A DNA stretch of 64,000 bases from Rhyacichthys aspro (Eukaryota; Chordata; Actinopteri; Gobiiformes; Rhyacichthyidae). Positions 40,234-53,681 of this stretch are shown here, in pieces. The stretch spans positions 13,557,906 through 13,621,905 of the forward strand of contig CM072160.1 of the NCBI GenBank assembly GCA_036850595.1, given 5' to 3'. Below the pieces are notes generated by a model. The model saw only the letters and a program-made list of their open reading frames with translations, did no database searches and was not told where the DNA came from. The position numbers and the translations under genes were made by a program. Position 1 is the stretch's first letter. Each line of letters begins with the position of its first letter.

Positions 40234-40254
40234 TTCAGCACCATGGACAGTTCA
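40234..40254 (+). promoter_or_regulatory. RE1/NRSE-like site (REST-binding motif) in intron
   Basis: The sequence has the left half-site TTCAGCACC followed directly by ATGGACAG, with canonical spacing, and then TTCA in place of the consensus CGCC. By hand it agrees with the known 21-base REST motif at about 18 of 21 positions, with both core half-sites intact. REST represses neuronal genes in non-neuronal cells, and several glutamate-receptor genes are known targets. The location in a kainate-receptor intron makes a functional site plausible. Binding itself is inferred. Confidence 0.65.
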
Positions 40255-42199
40255 CTTAGTTTGTGTGAAAAACTGATGAAGTAAGTAGAAAAACAAATCA
40301 GAAGTCACAAAAATCTGATTTGCCCATATTTCAAAGAGTAAGCAAGACTCACTGTCACTGTAAACAATATTACTGCAAGTTTTTATTGCTTGAGGTAGCA
40401 CTTTTAATCTAAAGAAATCTAAACTTCTTTTGCTGCCTAAAATGAGGCAACATTGTGTCAGACGGAAACTTGCTTGCACATTGATTTTATTGATAATTCT
40501 TTTTATATCTATTACTTAGTCTTAAGCCACTAAGATAATAGAGGCTTAAGGCTGAATTACTCCGAAACATTCATTAAATGCATGCGACTTTTGAAATCCA
40601 TGAGGAAGACGCCTTTAAAGTAAGCTCTAAACAGAAAAGAAATCTTCCAACAGGGAAAGAAGAGTGGGATAAATCCAGTGTTTACTTGGCCACATTTGAC
40701 GCAGTTGTATTTTTTTAAACTATTATATCAAATTGTCACTGAAAAGCAACAGAGAATCAGATCAAGTAGCTATAAAGCCCTCTGGAAAACCGTTTCCTAC
40801 AATGTGTTATCAGTAGCAGCCGAAGCTTAATAACAGTATTTGGGAGCACATTACTGCACTGACACTTGGCCTGTTGTTTTGTTGTGCTTATAACTCTACT
40901 TTAGACGTGTGTTATTTATGTCTGCAGAATGCTGATGCACAGTGTCAGGTGATACAACCTTTAATTTATTCTATAGCGTTTCTCCTCTCTTTCTCTTTAC
41001 CTGATCTCTTCTTGTTTATTTCACAGTTCAGACTGACAGTAGTCTCAGCTTCAGTCGCAGGGGATTTAGCCTGCAGCATAATCAGGCAGGAAGCTCAAAT
41101 TAATAGTGTGGATTCTCTTATCAGCTTTTCTATCAAACAGCCTTTTGCATGCTTGTTTCATTCATTATGTTGGCTCTGCCCTGGCTCATGTTCTGCTTCC
41201 TCCTGCTTTAATCTCCTGGTGTTAGTGATGCTCTTTGTTCTACACTGATGTTGCCTTCCAGTATATTCAGTTTGTTTAGAACATGCGCTGGGTTTAAAGT
41301 GACTAAAAGCTACATTTGCTCTGGCTCAAATAGGATGTCGAAAAGTTGAAAATAAAAATTTGTCTTCTCCCATTTATAGCACATAAAGCTCTTTAGTTTA
41401 GAGCAAAATGTCCTGTCCTGGAGGTCAGACAAGCTATGAATATTGATTAAAAATAATTTGTCTTCCAGCAAAAGACTCGAGTCATTTTATTAGATTTCTT
41501 CCTATTTCATTTTCAACAAATTTTTGAGAATATGCATGGATACTAAGTGTTAAATGTGATTTGATGCATTGCTTTTGAAGTATAATTACCATGTCTTACC
41601 TGACTAGAAGGAGTTTGATGGTGGTGGCTCTGTACAACTTACCACAATCTGACAAAGTCATTTTGTCACAGACCTGCACACAAACACAGTAACACAGATA
41701 CAATTTTACATGAAATTAAAATCTGTGGAGGCTGTCTCAGATGGGAAAATTGATTGTTCACAACTTTAACACTTTGGAATGTTGGATAATATTATACTTA
41801 TTTTGACATGGCAAAATAGTTCATTTTTTCCTACACCTTGAGAATAAAATGTAATTCATAGAGTGAATAGAAATAGAGAAAATGGAGTCGGCTACACCTT
41901 GTTTTCCACAAATAGGAAATGAATGCTATCATTAACTCATCAAAGTCAAACTCCCTAGTTTAAATTTAGATACATTATGAAATACATTTGTGAAAACAGA
42001 GACTCACATCACACCGGTATTCTGAGTGCAACTCCAGATCTCAGTTTTGTTTGGTCTCTTAGAGACGTGCAGCAGTCCCCTTTTCTCTTTTGTTTTTCTC
42101 AGTTTGCACTTTACAGGCTGGAGATGGGGAATAGATCAAACGCAGAATGGATGAGCTGTTTTGCAAGATCCCCCAGTCTTAACGGATTTCAAGGCTGGC

Positions 42200-42335
42200 T
42201 GAGGCTGTGTGTGTGCTGCTTGGCTGGGTATATTTTGTGTGTCTGTGTGGGTGCCTGAATGTAGATGTGTGTAATATGCATGTACATGCAAATTTATGTG
42301 GATGTGCCTCCAGAGTGCCTTTGTGCCTGTGTGCC
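42200..42335. repeat. TG-rich low-complexity stretch
   Basis: A degenerate, interrupted TGTG and TGCC word array, probably an eroded microsatellite. Confidence 0.55.
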
Positions 42336-45300
42336 TGCAACTTTGTTTTTATCAGTGTGCACAGTGCCCCTCCAATTCAGACCACGACTGGATAATAATG
42401 GAGCTTCAGATCCACCGTAAGCGCTTTAACGGGACATGCATTGTGCTGCTGTTCTCTCTTTTTGGTTCCTTTATTTCATGCCACAACTATGATGACAAAA
42501 ATACATTTGTTCAGCTGTTGTTTAATAATAGTAAATACAAAAGTATATTATCTTCTTTAATGACATTGTGTTTGAGTAAATACACATAACAAAATACCTA
42601 CATATTTCAATAAAAAAGATAAGCTTTGTTTTACCAAAAATAATAAATAGAACCTATGTGATGTGTTTGTGTGATCCTCCTTATCTAAATAATCCCTTAA
42701 CTCTTAGTCATCTTCTATTCATTTTACACATATTTCAGGTCTCTGGGGAAATGGAAATATTATTGTGTATTACATTATATTTCTATTATAACTTGGCTTT
42801 GTGCAATGCAATAGTATTTGTATCTGTAATGTGTGCATATTAATTTTTTCTATGTTGTTTGTTTGTATGTTGACAGAGTCAGTGTAGGCACTTAATTGGG
42901 CTAAATTAACAAATATCTCTTAAAACAGCACTTTGCAGCTAGAGAAACCAGAAACCAGACAGGCCAAGGCCCAAGAACTGAGGCCATGTTTTTGTTTTTT
43001 TTGGTGAGTTCCTTGGAGCTCATGTTGGGAATAGAACAGGGATGGATGGAATGGCAAACTGTGCTCCAAGCCAAAGAGTTGACCGTTTGTTTCCACCAGA
43101 CCGGATTAAGACATTTGGACACACCCTAGAGTTTGGGTCATGCTGTTGAACAGGGACTGTGGCTGTGAGGGCATCCATTATTACAGTGTTCTCGGTGGGT
43201 GCTGTTGCACTTCTGCGCCTCTTTGAAGATCTGTTCTGTTACACCAAAGACCTCCTCCTCAACCCAGAGCTTTGGTCTCTTTACATAGTAAAACAAACAG
43301 TGCCATTGTTAACCATTATGACAGCTGCTGCAGGCTTACTTTGAAATGTATTACCTCGTCTGAAACATGATTCATTTAAATAACAATACAACAGAAGGAT
43401 CTTACATTATCATCATTGTAACACAGTTATTGTGTTTTTTATTTTAGGGCCCTCATATCCAGCAGTGTTTAGTATATGTGTCCTAATTGCTGTCTGCCTT
43501 TTCCACACGGGAGCAAACTGACCATTACCATTATATTTGTGTTAAATAAGAGAATGTGAATCAATCCATATAAAATCGTGCACATGATGAAAGAAAATGT
43601 GGCTCCTAGCTTATAAACGCTCTGACTCCAATTAATGTATCACACATCTCCATACTGTAGGCTGATTCCAGGCTGTACTGCTTATGAGAAAGGTGCTTTG
43701 GAATGAAACAGTGAACTCACTCCAACCTTTACTTTACCATATGGCACCCACCTGTTTGTATCGAGATTGAAAGGTTTGCCTGCGGCTCCTTTTGAATTAG
43801 ACTCATTTCACCTGATGATGAGTCATAAAGCAAAGAGAATGTGTGGAAAGATAGACCCCTTTTCCCATCTCGTAATTCCATCGAGAAAACATGCATACCA
43901 GTTAGACACGATGCATGGTATTATTGGAAAGCTTTTCATCCACAGCAGGCAGGCTTATTGTTCAAACAATATGAGCAGTGTGCATCAGAGTGGGAGTTGT
44001 CTGAATGTATAATGCTGATACAACCTGTGGTAATGTCCACTGATGGGTACAAACTGTCTGCACGCCAGCACGTTTCTGTCGAGCTGAGATAGCAAAATGT
44101 TTCCACAAGAGCTATAAAAATCCATCTTTTAGTGCCCCCTGAGGTTATTTTGCTTCAGCTATTCACCATGTCAGTTCACCTGTACAGAGTGGGATGTCTC
44201 GCACACAGCCACGTCTCAGAGGCGACTGCGGCTCATTTACAACAGTGTGACACTTGAGTGCTTTACCTCGCTGTAAGTGTGCCATGTGACATTATGTGTG
44301 ATAATGGCGGCTATTGCTACGTGATAGATGCATCTCTCAGCGCGCCGTCTCGCCACACCCTATTGGACACAGCATTTTTCTGACATGAAAATCAGCCAAT
44401 CCGGATGCTTCACTGAGCAGCCACCTCAACCCTTTTCTGGTGCTGTAATTTCAAGTTGCAGAATGAGGCCTGGGTAATCGCTCACAGGCATGTCGCTCCA
44501 CACTCTTCCTCCCTCCATCTACCTTTCTCCGCTTTCTCCCTTTCTTTATTTTGCACTCTCATAAAAACTCTCAGCCGCTGTTATTTTCTCTTGTTCTCCG
44601 TGCCTTGTGTTCTGCTTCCCAGGCTGGCTGCTCTTCATTTTTTGCCATTGATTTTTTTGCCATTTGCCAGCCTCAGCGCACCTACTCTGTAAATGATTGA
44701 CATTCCCCTTTCTATCTTCCCTCTCCATTTACTGCGTCTGCTTTTTGACTATTCCCGTCACTCTTATTACAGCCCACTCATTCTCCTGCCACTGTGTGTC
44801 TCTAATATAAATACTAGACAGTTCGGCAACAATCTGCACTATTCTGCACAATAGTTAATTCTTTTTTTCAGTGTGCTAAATTAATAAGCCACATCGAGTC
44901 ACCATTATTTATTTAGTTGTACACAAATACCAGTGTGGGGAAAAGCAATATTTAGCCCTCTCTCCATGATGAAAGCCTAATAGATTCTCGGGTGTGCAGC
45001 TTGTATAATGAGTTTTATGCAATGGTTTACGTCGCAGGATTAATGGCATAGTTAAGGTTCCCTGCTTGAGCTTTTTTTAGTCCGCAGAAATATTAGAGAT
45101 GCCGCAGAGAGATTGACATAATGACTTATGTTCTTACCTGGTTTACATTAACTTTGTTTGGTTTGATCAATGAATCAACTAAATTGGTTGTGTGTTTTCC
45201 TGCAACACACAGCTTCTCATTGTGAGCGCTCAAATAAATTGTAAAATGATAGAGAATAATTGCAGCATTAAAGGCATTCAGCCAGTTTGACAAATATCAC

Positions 45301-47201
45301 CGTGTTTACATTGCTGCTTGCATTAACGTAATAAATGGCTCCTCTTGTTTGTGGGAGCGGCTCTTTCAGTGCACAGACATGGTGCATCAAAAGGCCAGTT
45401 CCTTCCCTCCCAGCGTCCTGCATACTTCTTCCTTTCTCAACTCTCTTTTTCCCCACCCACTGTTCCCTGGCTAAAATCTCCATGCCACCCAATCTTATTA
45501 GCCTCTTTGTCACCCCCGGTGTTCAGGCCATTGCTGACACCCGCTGAGTCAAAGGACCAAGCTTCCACCTCCCACACCTCAGCGGTCCTGACAGCTGATT
45601 GTGCGCGCTGATTGCCGAACATATTTCACGGGTCCCTTTTTTCAGTCTACTATGATATGAGCATATTTTCTCTCTCTCTGTTTCTGGAGGCCATCACCGG
45701 CAGCGGATGTGCACTGTGTTGTGGCGTGCCTGGGGTATAAGCTAGTCTATTTGTGTGAGCTAGGTGCTGTTTACACCAGAGAAAATGAAAGGCGAGATCT
45801 TTTTGATCACATACTCTCAAAGGATAGCTTTGATTTAGACAGCTCTTTTTTCACATTTTCCAACCTCGTGCATCAGAATTCATCTTCAGTCTTAGGAGAG
45901 TGGTTAAACAGCTTCCAAATGCACTGATCAGCATGAATGGAAAATAATTCTCTGGAGTATGTTTGACAATTTAGCCTTGAAATAAACTATGAGCAAGCTC
46001 TGATGGTCTTGTTTACTGTGAAGCTGTTTTATGTGAGACTTCAATCGATCATCTAACAGGTTCGTTTTCTCAGAACAGTCCCAACACATAGCAGAGTCAT
46101 GCAGTGAATCACACCGGTGTCATGGCTAAATTACATACAGTTTTGTTCCCACATATTAATCAAAACATGGTTGTGATATGATGATAAGAATATGCTTCAG
46201 GTTACATTTACATAATGAGACAGAGTATGAATGTCAGTGACTAACACTGGAATCTAATAATAAGCCTAATAAAAATAGTCTGCTTTTATTCAATGATTAC
46301 ATGAGTTGCATTTATGTAAGTTATGCAAAGTAATAACACGCCTGAATTACCCTTTATCTTGATCTGTGTGTATCTTTAAATCATCTCCAGTGGCCATATC
46401 TAAAAGCCATTAAATGCAGTATGATTCAAATTACATGTTTAGGTTTCTGCGGCATTTAATGGTTGCTATATAGATAAGGACAGGAAAACATTTTGGGCAG
46501 TGTTCAAACTCTGTTCAGAATCAAACATACATCAAGACACCAGGGAGAGAGTGGAAGTCGAAGTCTTGTGCCATGTCAAATTGAAAAAGTCAGCCTCGGT
46601 ATACGCATAAATCTGTATTCTTGGCATCTTCCCATATTTGGAGTGATTTTAATGAGTCCTGGGAACATTTTTACAGCTCATAATGGAAACCATGTAAATC
46701 TTTCAAGGTCACAGTGTGCAAGGTTTTCCAAGTTCCCTGATTTGAACAGAGGTGAAAGGAAGTAAAAGTAGTTCCTCTGCACTAATGTTTACCAAATAGA
46801 GTTAGGTAGTGACAAACTTGTGCTGAGCGAGTACCCCTCTGGATGTGGAGTGGCAGAGATAGATCTGAAGACGCAGCGCGAGGTGAAGGTGTGAATCCCC
46901 ACTCGGGCTGTAATGAGAAGGAGAACAGGACTCGGGCTCTACAGGATTTGCCGGTAATTGGTTTAATGAATGCATTCTGTTGCCTCTGATTGAACACATG
47001 CCCTGAGTTGGCTCTTGGAGGGGACATGTTGCCTTTGTTTCTTCGTTGCAACTTTGTCTCTCCGATGAGATGATCTGTCCACTGCCTCGTCTCTGTCTTC
47101 TCTGAAGGTCACACTGATTGTCCCTCAGAGAGCATGGAGGAAATGAATTGTTTCTATTGGACTTTTCTAACTGACGGTCCCAGTGACTGATCTATTTGTA
47201 T

Positions 47202-47217
47202 TGTGTGTGTGTGTGTG
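47202..47217. repeat. (TG)8 tract at a splice acceptor
   Basis: Eight perfect TG units ending 10 nt before the exon at 47228. Only CTCTTTGCAG separates it from the exon, so it occupies the usual pyrimidine-tract position. Confidence 0.95.
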
Positions 47218-47227
47218 CTCTTTGCAG

Positions 47228-47335
47228 ATTGGCCTGTGGCACTCTGAAGATGGACTGTCCATGGAGAGAAAGCTTCCATCCATCAACGTGACGGACACCC
47301 TCTTCAACACCACTCTGACCATCACCACCATATTG
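47228..47335 (+). CDS. grik4: grik4 exon: linker from amino-terminal domain into S1 (108 nt)
   Basis: Thirty-six codons from IGLWHSEDGLSMERK to TLFNTTLTITTIL. The acceptor is CTCTTTGCAG behind a (TG)8 tract; the donor is TTG|GTATGA. The first half, around HSEDGLSMERKLPSIN, is the variable linker and is clearly diverged from mammals. The second half (TDTLFNTTL..TTIL) is conserved and leads into the ligand-binding domain. NVT and NTT are possible N-glycosylation sites. It is phase 0 at both ends, so skipping would shorten the linker and the start of S1 without a frameshift. Confidence 0.95.
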
Positions 47336-48824
47336 GTATGAACACTGTATAGGCCGATCTGTCATCAGCTGATCTACATGTGTCTGACTTCCTCCACTTG
47401 ACAAGGCAATTACCATATCAAAGGGCGATTTTGTATTTTCAGATCCGAACTCGGTACCTCTTGGGGATCAGAGGAAGTGATGCTGCGCGATTGTTTTGCC
47501 CTGAGTGCTTTAGATGAGGCTGCATCACAGTGCAACAGCAGGAGCTAATAATTCACCGTGTCAGCCTTTCTATGCCTGTGTTGTAAATATAGATCCTAAG
47601 AGTGCTACTGCTGCTCACTACTGTCACCTGTTACCAAAACTGCACTTTTAAAGCTCTTTGTTTATCACCTGACATGTTTGGCACCAGTAATCAGTTGTAA
47701 TCCAATGAAAGTGCTTTTAGGAAACAAAAGGTGTCCTAATTTTCTTAAAACAGCAAAACAAACAAAGCAGTCCCATTATGTCTGTCCTTGCCTACAACAG
47801 AGATGTTAAAATGCAGAAAGGAAATCTAACAGCATCAGTCACTCTCTTTAAGTCACACAGGTCAACTTTTCTAAAGCTAAATCCCAGGGCATCTTCTTAT
47901 TTAATTAACTGAAAGTCTTTGAATGTCATTCCCCACAACAACACAACAGGACTAATCTGTAAATCTGAAGCTGCTTGTTATACTCCCACAGACAATCAAA
48001 CAGTTGTCTGGAGTACTTTATTAAAACAACATTGAAAAAGCATCTAAAAATCAATGCAACCACGCAGCATCTGCTCTTTTCACTGTTTGACAATAACAGA
48101 ACAGGCTTTTTCAAAGACTGACAAAAGGACACATTTTACAGATAACATTCTAAGACCTAATTAAAATAAGTCCATACTGACTGTACTATATAGTTCCATA
48201 TTGTAGATACATGCAAGTATCCTACATGTCTTTATTCTTTTGTTAATAAATAGTCAGTGTTCTGCTGCATCCCTCTTAAATACAGTCAGAAATACAAAAT
48301 AATTCTGAATGTGCACATTTCCCAGTCAGTGAATGGAGCATGTGTTTGATCAGAAGCCTAGTGTAAACCTTGTGAGAGACGTTTTAACACAACTGCTGAG
48401 CTCCTATTAGCGCTTTCACTGTCACTTTGATTGTGTTTCTGGAAGCTGATGAGCTGCTGTACCACATCAAAGGTGATAAATGGCGTCATGTCGGAACAGC
48501 ACAGAAACAGACAGATTTCACTGCAGTTACATGTGTTTTCTGCCGTTCTCCTTCTCATGATACACACATGGAACGCTGCGGCGCACACGCAGACCTGTCA
48601 CTCTCACAGCTCCTCCCCTTGCATGATAAATAAGGCAATAGTAATGCTTATGGGTCGTAAGCAGAGGCTATAGGCTCAATGTGTTACGGGAAGAAGGCTG
48701 GCTTATCAGCTGTGGAGTCGTGACAGTGTGAGAGGAACGTATTGCCATATTCTGCCAATGAGAAACACACTGGTCTCATTGAAACTTATTGGGATTCAGA
48801 TGCGACGGTTCATTTCACAGGAGT

Positions 48825-48846
48825 GGGGGAGGGCAAGGGGCGTGGG
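48825..48846 (+). other. Predicted G-quadruplex motif
   Basis: Four G runs of length 5, 3, 4 and 3 are separated by loops A, CAA and CGT, which meets the usual G3+N1-7 rule. It is on the transcribed sense strand, so it could form in DNA or pre-mRNA. Folding is not shown. Confidence 0.7.
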
Positions 48847-49188
48847 AGGTGTGTGTGCGAGAGAGAGGGAGAATGGAGGGGTGGTACAAATGAGACAATG
48901 TTTTCCCAACACAAAGAGGCTGTGAAAGAAAGAATTGGCTGAACACCGGGCTTTGATTTCACTTTGGAGATATAGAGTCCCTGGACCCAACTTCGGAAGC
49001 CACCAAGGAGCAATTTTCGGTGCCTATCACAGCTCATTCATCATGGTGTGATTGCTGTGTCGCTGTTATCTGGCTTGTGGGCGGCAGACGAAGTACAGCT
49101 GAAAGCCTCCATAAGAATTCCTTACCTGTAGCACAAGCCTGGAGACTGGTACTTCCTCTGCTAGTGCTTATGGGCAGTCTCGTCCAAC

Positions 49189-49208
49189 GTGTGTGTGTGT
49201 GTGTGTGT
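49189..49208. repeat. (GT)10 microsatellite
   Basis: Ten perfect GT units in intron, followed by TT. Confidence 0.95.
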
Positions 49209-49309
49209 TTCTGACTTCTTCACCTCACCTGTACACAGCAGTTTCATTACAGCGCATGTGGCTGTCACCTTGCAACTCCAATTTCACAAACAGCCTCAGG
49301 AAAAGAAAC

Positions 49310-49322
49310 AAAAAAAAAAAAA
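49310..49322. repeat. Poly-A run of 13
   Basis: A homopolymer, preceded by an A-rich stretch. Intronic. Confidence 0.85.
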
Positions 49323-52300
49323 CTGCAGAATTGATTATCACTTTACTGCAGGGCCACGAGCCATGTGTTTGTAATCATTGATCGAGTTTGTTACAGGCTC
49401 TGCTTAGGTCTCACTGAAATAATATCATTACAGCCTTAGTAGCCATACTAATGTAATAGGAAAAGTCTATTCAGTGCTCCTGGTTGGGTTGTTTCAAGAG
49501 GCATGGCTCTCCCTGTATAGCACTAAAGAGACTAATCTGTTTTTATTCCTATATTTTCAATTTGCTTGGCTTTCAGCCATCTAGGAGCTCCAACTAAAAC
49601 CTCCAACCAAACCTCTTCTTAAACACATACATATTTCTCAATTAAATATTTAGAGACCACACTGACCTCAATTTCAGATTCCAACATTAAAGTGAAACCA
49701 CAACTCAATATTTATGAAGAAGAACAATCAGTCTTTGTTCTTAATGTAAAGTTCTACATCAAAGGGCAAATTATTAAACAACATTGGCCATAATATGCCT
49801 TATATTAGATTTTTTTTCCCCTCAATATACTAAATTACAATTAATTACAAACATTGTGCATGTAATTCAATGTAACTCCAAACTGTTGTCAAATTATGCA
49901 TGCTTATTAGTCAACTTTATTAAGACAGTTATTAAAAAAATTACCCCCTCATTTAGGAAGAACATTCCTTTATATAGATATATCAATTTGCATAGATCTC
50001 ACTATGAATTCACCATTGCACATTGCACAGATTTTACAACATGAAGGCTCAGAGCCACTGAGGCATGGGCACATGTCATTCATAAGATCTGTCCTCAGTT
50101 CTTGAAGTTTGTATGAACTGTTTTTCATACGCTCCTGCACGCACTGTAACTGTGTGGGAATTCTATCTCCACTGCCCCAGCTCCGGAGAGAAATGTTTTT
50201 GAGGATAAGGAAACGGTGAAGTGTGAATATGTAAAGACATCTGCTACACTCGGCTTTTAAAAGGGTAAACTCTGATGGGGAGACACCCAAAGGTGCTCCT
50301 GCGAAGTTGTTTCTTCATCCGTGTGTGGGTGTGTGCTGGTGCATATTTAAGAGTGCGCTTCTTGTCCCAAAGTTATCAGTCCATGAACAGGCACCTTGTG
50401 GCCTGGGAATAAGAAGCTGTGTTTCCATATCCTTCAAACTCATACCTTTATTGCTGTTTTGCTGTGTAGTGCAAAAGAAGGCAGGGAGAATTTCCTTCTG
50501 ATTTTGCCCTTATGAGAGACAACACCTCTCATAGTTTTATATAGTTATTTTTATATTACTCTGTTCTCAGCTTCACAGAAACTAGAAGTGGTTCTTTCAG
50601 GTTATTTTCTGTTATTTGAGAGTTTGGTGCTGTTATTTTAGAGGAACAGCAGCAGCTGTATCACCTCTATAGCAATTGTGTTTTCATCTCAGCAGCCCAG
50701 ATATGGTTAGAAGATGTTTTGGTCGACCATTTTAGAGGAAAAAAACAAGGCTCACATTGGGAAAAAGTGACACAATAAAATAAAAAGGAAAGGGATGAAC
50801 AAAAAAGTCAGTTTGACTTGATAAAACTGACAGTGTGCTGGTTTTATTGATTGCTGTTGGCTTTTTACTAGTCTGATGGATGGATGTTTGCCAGGTCTGA
50901 TTTTATTAGACTGTACTTAACCAGGTCAACACAGATGGAAGGAAGGCCATATTTTCCAGCCTTGCTCCAGGAGATAAAATCCTCCTAATGATAGGGCCAT
51001 TTGTTTTGTTTACAAAAAAACATTCAATCTGTATAAATCAACTACAGTTTAATGGTTATATACAGTTTTTGCTTTATTAGGTGTTAAGGCATACATTCAG
51101 CCATGTCCTCTGTGGGTTTCATTCTCTGCAGGTGTAAAGGGCTGTTATGTAACGGCATCAGATTTGTGCCTTTAATCATTTCTTCTCTTTCCCCATAACG
51201 ACTGGCATTTTGTATAGATTCTCAATGCGACTAAACCACTGTAATAATGTAACGGAAATTGGAAGGCGAGTGTAAACGTCTGGCTTGACTGCGGCTCGGC
51301 TCTGAGAAAAGCTTGGCCAACCTGTGAGCTGTGAAATTAGCATTTATATTGTGGCTTATGCACAGTGCAACATGAGCACTGAGGAGATGTCATGTTAAAG
51401 CAGTGAGGTGATGTGTGCAGCTGTCATAACAAGTTAATGAACACACTCTGCTGCCTTCATGGCAGACCACTTTCCATGTTTAGTTTACAAGTACTTTTGA
51501 AATGGCAGAACTGGTATTTATTAATATCAATGACCCTAATAAAATATAAAAGCATGTATTTTTAGGTTTCACTCCATTGCACAGCTGCTGGATTCTTGCA
51601 AGATTTTTGAGTTCACACACTCATGAAAATCCATCTTGAACTGCTTCAACCAGCTGTGCCTCGACCAATAATGAGGCAGTACTGACAGGTACGAAGGTTT
51701 GAAGATGTAGACACCGTTTTACTATAGTAACATAAACAACATGCGGTTACTCTGATTGGGTAAAACTGTAAATCCAGTCACTGACCAGTTTAAAGTACCT
51801 GCCGCCTCCCAGATGGTACTGTGACACAGACTATCCAGCAGAGCCAGGTTAGTTCTTCACTCCAGCCAAATCTTTTAAATCTTTAAAAAGCTTGGAAAAC
51901 AACTTGAAAACAAAGCTTGAGAACAAGCTTGTATAGTTCCTCTCTGAGGTGGGCAATGTTCCTTTTAGTAAATGTTGCTCCAACCAGAGTGTAGTGGATT
52001 TAGCACAGTTGTAAGTGTATAGTAACAGGACTGTTGTCTGGGCTACACAGTTCATTTGGCCCAATATCAAGAAAAAAACATTTACTGAACTTCCAGTGTT
52101 CTTTTACAAACTTAAACCTTGTGCCTCTGCATTTGTATGCTTTGTGTAAGAGAATTGACATTTATGGTTCACAGCAGTTCAAATGGTGAGACATGTTGCA
52201 CACTCCTTTTTAAAAGCTGCTATACGCAGCAGTAAAAGCTAGGTAAAGTGTCATCGCAAAAGGATTTTTTAATAAAAAAATGACACTCGATTCATTAACA

Positions 52301-53477
52301 TGCTCTGAAGGGCACCTGCTTATTGTTACTCCGATAATTGTGTTGTTGTGCTGTTATATAGACCTCAGGCTATTGTCGATATCCCTGTTTTGATGGTTGG
52401 ATCAATGAAATCCAAAGCACAGTTGTATGTATCACTAGGCCACTGCATTTCTGTCCAGGCCTACACCAACAACACCCTTTGCCCTTAAATAATTGCCATG
52501 AGAACAAAAAAAATCTCTGTAAAAATTGTACCACCTGATATGCCCCAATCTCACAAATGTTTCTAATTTTGGTGTGACTATTACTTTTGCTTTGACTCTG
52601 AGGCAAATCAATCACCAGTCAACCAGCCAGCACACAAACAACTGTTTCTAGCTGTGGCAATGACAAAACAATTTTGGTTTTGTTCCACTTCTCAAAATAG
52701 ACCACAGCACCACAGTAAAACTGCAGTGTTGTGGCAGTGACTTAAAATGGCTCACACACAAAAGTCTGTGGTAAATTGCACACCCACTAGTTTACAAAGT
52801 CAACACAAGCATTCCTCAAAACCAACAAATTATTTAATAAAAAAAAAATGGTTGCAGAGTATTATTTGAACAACTTGATTAAAAAAAAAAGCTTTACTTT
52901 TCTTTTGCATTTGCCTTGTTTGTTTTAATAAATGGAGGATGTCAGCAGTGCAGACTTGTTAATCACTTTTATTTAATGTCATGCTGCTAGAATAACTTAA
53001 CTTTAGTTAGATTCACCAGCTGAGAGCTGAATAGCACATCAGCAAAGCTCTAAAAACTGCTGTTTTTTTATGATGTAGTGGAGCCTGAACAGACTATTTT
53101 GACAGTTGCATTATTTGAAAAATAGCACAATAAAAAAGTCTCCAAAATATTTTACAGCAGAGCTCTTTAAATCTTCCTACAACATCAACTAAATGACACA
53201 ACAAGGCATAAATAAGAACAAGTCCAGCAGAGAGTGGTTCGCTAAAGGACAGGTTGTGAATAGGTGTGTGTTTCTTGTAGATGGTGGCCCAAATGGCTTT
53301 TATTTTCCTTGCTAGATAGGGAAGCAAGATGTGCTTTTTTGTTCCACATTTTACTGCTACAAATCTCAATCTGCCAAAAAGCTGTAAACCTGGGTTGAAC
53401 TATGGCTTGAAAAAAGATGCTAGCTGCTCTTTAGCTGTTCAGCATTGGAATAAAAAATACTGCTGTGTGTTTTACAG

Positions 53478-53681
53478 GAGAACCCATATGTGATGTTACG
53501 GCAGAATCATCAGGAACTGGAGGGGAACGACCGCTACGAAGGCTTCTGTGTGGACATGCTGAAAGAGCTGGCAGACATTCTCAAGTTCAAGTACCGGATC
53601 CGGCTGGTGGGAGATGGACTATACGGCGTGCCCGGGGCCAACGGAACATGGACCGGCATGGTCGGAGAGCTCATCTCAAGG
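53478..53681 (+). CDS. grik4: grik4 exon: S1 ligand-binding half (204 nt)
   Basis: Sixty-eight codons starting ENPYVMLRQN and ending MVGELISR. The acceptor is TTTTACAG and the donor GTACGT. This is the first half of the glutamate-binding clamshell. GNDRYEGFCVDMLKELA is the conserved S1 core. The Tyr of DGLYG (codon at 53622-53624) matches the family's ligand-stacking tyrosine, known from GluK2 structures. NGT in ANGTWTGM is a possible N-glycosylation site. GRIK4 and not GRIK5 is favoured by NHQE-EGNDRYEG, where GRIK5 has NFQALSGNERFEG. Phase 0 at both ends. Confidence 0.97.

Larger units (their letters stand above)
33821..47227 (+). other. grik4: grik4 intron, 13.4 kb (largest complete intron)
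   Basis: Phase-0 intron. Its most specific feature is an RE1/NRSE-like site at 40234-40254. Others are a purine-rich stretch at 37255-37380 with several G runs, a TG-rich low-complexity stretch at 42200-42335, and a (TG)8 tract at its 3' end (47202-47217). Minus-strand open frames at 36937-37410 and 38042-38452 have no recognisable domain and look like chance. Confidence 0.8.
47336..53477 (+). other. grik4: grik4 intron, 6.1 kb
   Basis: Phase-0 intron. It contains a G-quadruplex-type motif on the sense strand (48825-48846), a (GT)10 microsatellite (49189-49208), and a 13-nt A run (49310-49322). The rest looks like ordinary AT-rich intron. Confidence 0.85.

Noticed and set aside
47251..47270. 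ACTGTCCATGG in the exon at 47228, resembling half of an inverted RE1 site
   Set aside because: The second half-site does not match, and the bases are explained by coding for DGLSMER.
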